From: an uncultured Bacteroidales bacterium
Lineage (GTDB): Bacteria; Bacteroidota; Bacteroidia; Bacteroidales; Paludibacteraceae
Direction of reading: 5' to 3'
Assembly: GCA_937911235.1 (NCBI GenBank)
Contig: CALDPN010000024.1
Location: 1 to 5,747 of the forward strand
DNA: 5,747 bases
The notes under the pieces are model-generated. The model was not told the DNA's origin, did not search any database, and saw nothing but the letters and a program-made list of their open reading frames with translations. The position numbers were made by a program, and so were the translations under genes. Positions 5,520 through 5,747 of this stretch are shown piece after piece (within the stretch, counting starts at the first letter, position 1; every line of letters begins with the position of its first letter).

Positions 5520-5747
5520 TCATTTATTAACCTTTTTAATCATTTTTCTCATCCCCCTCATTTCCACTTTGCCAAGGGTGATGGTTTTTTCACGAAGAGC
5601 ATCGGTAACCGCATAATATTTATCGGCAAAGCGTGGAATCTCACTTCCGGTAATCGATTTTACCGTTATATTGGTGTTCGCTATAATACCGTCGAGAAAT
5701 CCTTCGTAAGTGGTAAAACTGAAAGTGCTCTTACCAATCGTCGTGGT
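5520..5747 (-). CDS. C-terminal part of an unrecognised protein, cut by the window edge
   Basis: An open minus-strand frame enters from the right edge and ends at TGA (5522-5520), giving 75 residues. Visible segments include FSFTTYEGFLDGI, TVKSITGSEIPRFADKYYAVTDALREK and a very basic end (MRGMRKMIKKVNK). The first part looks beta-rich and the end helical. No domain was recognised and no function is proposed. Natural-looking composition and the uninterrupted frame support a real gene. It converges on the primase gene across a 221-base gap that holds a possibly bidirectional terminator. Confidence 0.6.
   Translation of the reverse strand, partial: TTTIGKSTFSFTTYEGFLDGIIANTNITVKSITGSEIPRFADKYYAVTDALREKTITLGKVEMRGMRKMIKKVNK

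Overview
The window looks like accessory DNA from a Bacteroidales genome, with Prevotella or Bacteroides the best guess. Intergenic DNA is AT-rich. Promoter-like boxes match the Bacteroidetes consensus (TTTG, about 20 bases, TAnnTTTG) rather than sigma70, and starts lack Shine-Dalgarno sequences. The protein families are typical of this phylum: a BACON-domain surface lipoprotein and a BT4734-type primase/DUF3987 protein.

Layout. 1-383 is non-coding, with a plus-strand terminator (150-180) and a minus-strand terminator (237-271). 384-1475 (minus) encodes a surface lipoprotein with two BACON-like domains and a DUF1566-like C-terminal domain. Upstream of it, also on the minus strand, about 1564-1733 can fold into a long rod-like RNA that ends in its own intrinsic terminator. 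It is either a free small RNA or a terminating leader of the lipoprotein gene. 1741-2170 is very AT-rich and holds no gene. A near-perfect promoter (2172-2203) then drives a leader with three hairpins (2210-2370), followed by a plus-strand replication-type locus that reaches 5298.

That locus is one continuous frame from 2371 to 5298 apart from a single TGA at 2686-2688. An ATG ORF (2371-2688, function unknown) stops there. The same frame stays open and encodes an archaeo-eukaryotic-primase-like BT4734 domain, PriCT-2, a DUF3987 ATPase-like domain and a C-terminal winged-helix-like segment. The first canonical-type start after the TGA is TTG 2923, which lies inside the primase domain, so a protein started there lacks the domain's beginning. 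The gene is probably interrupted by a nonsense mutation, or the TGA is bypassed or is a sequencing error. The linker between PriCT-2 and DUF3987 carries a 16-base hairpin-forming repeat twice, in two different codon phases.

After a good terminator (5344-5376) there is a second consensus promoter (5426-5457). It points at the 3' end of an unrecognised minus-strand gene (5520-5747) that runs off the right edge. GC-rich DNA just after this promoter resembles part of the lipoprotein gene's leader. No integrase, relaxase, tRNA, rRNA, CRISPR array or complete insertion sequence was seen, so the idea that the locus belongs to a mobile element rests on the primase family alone.
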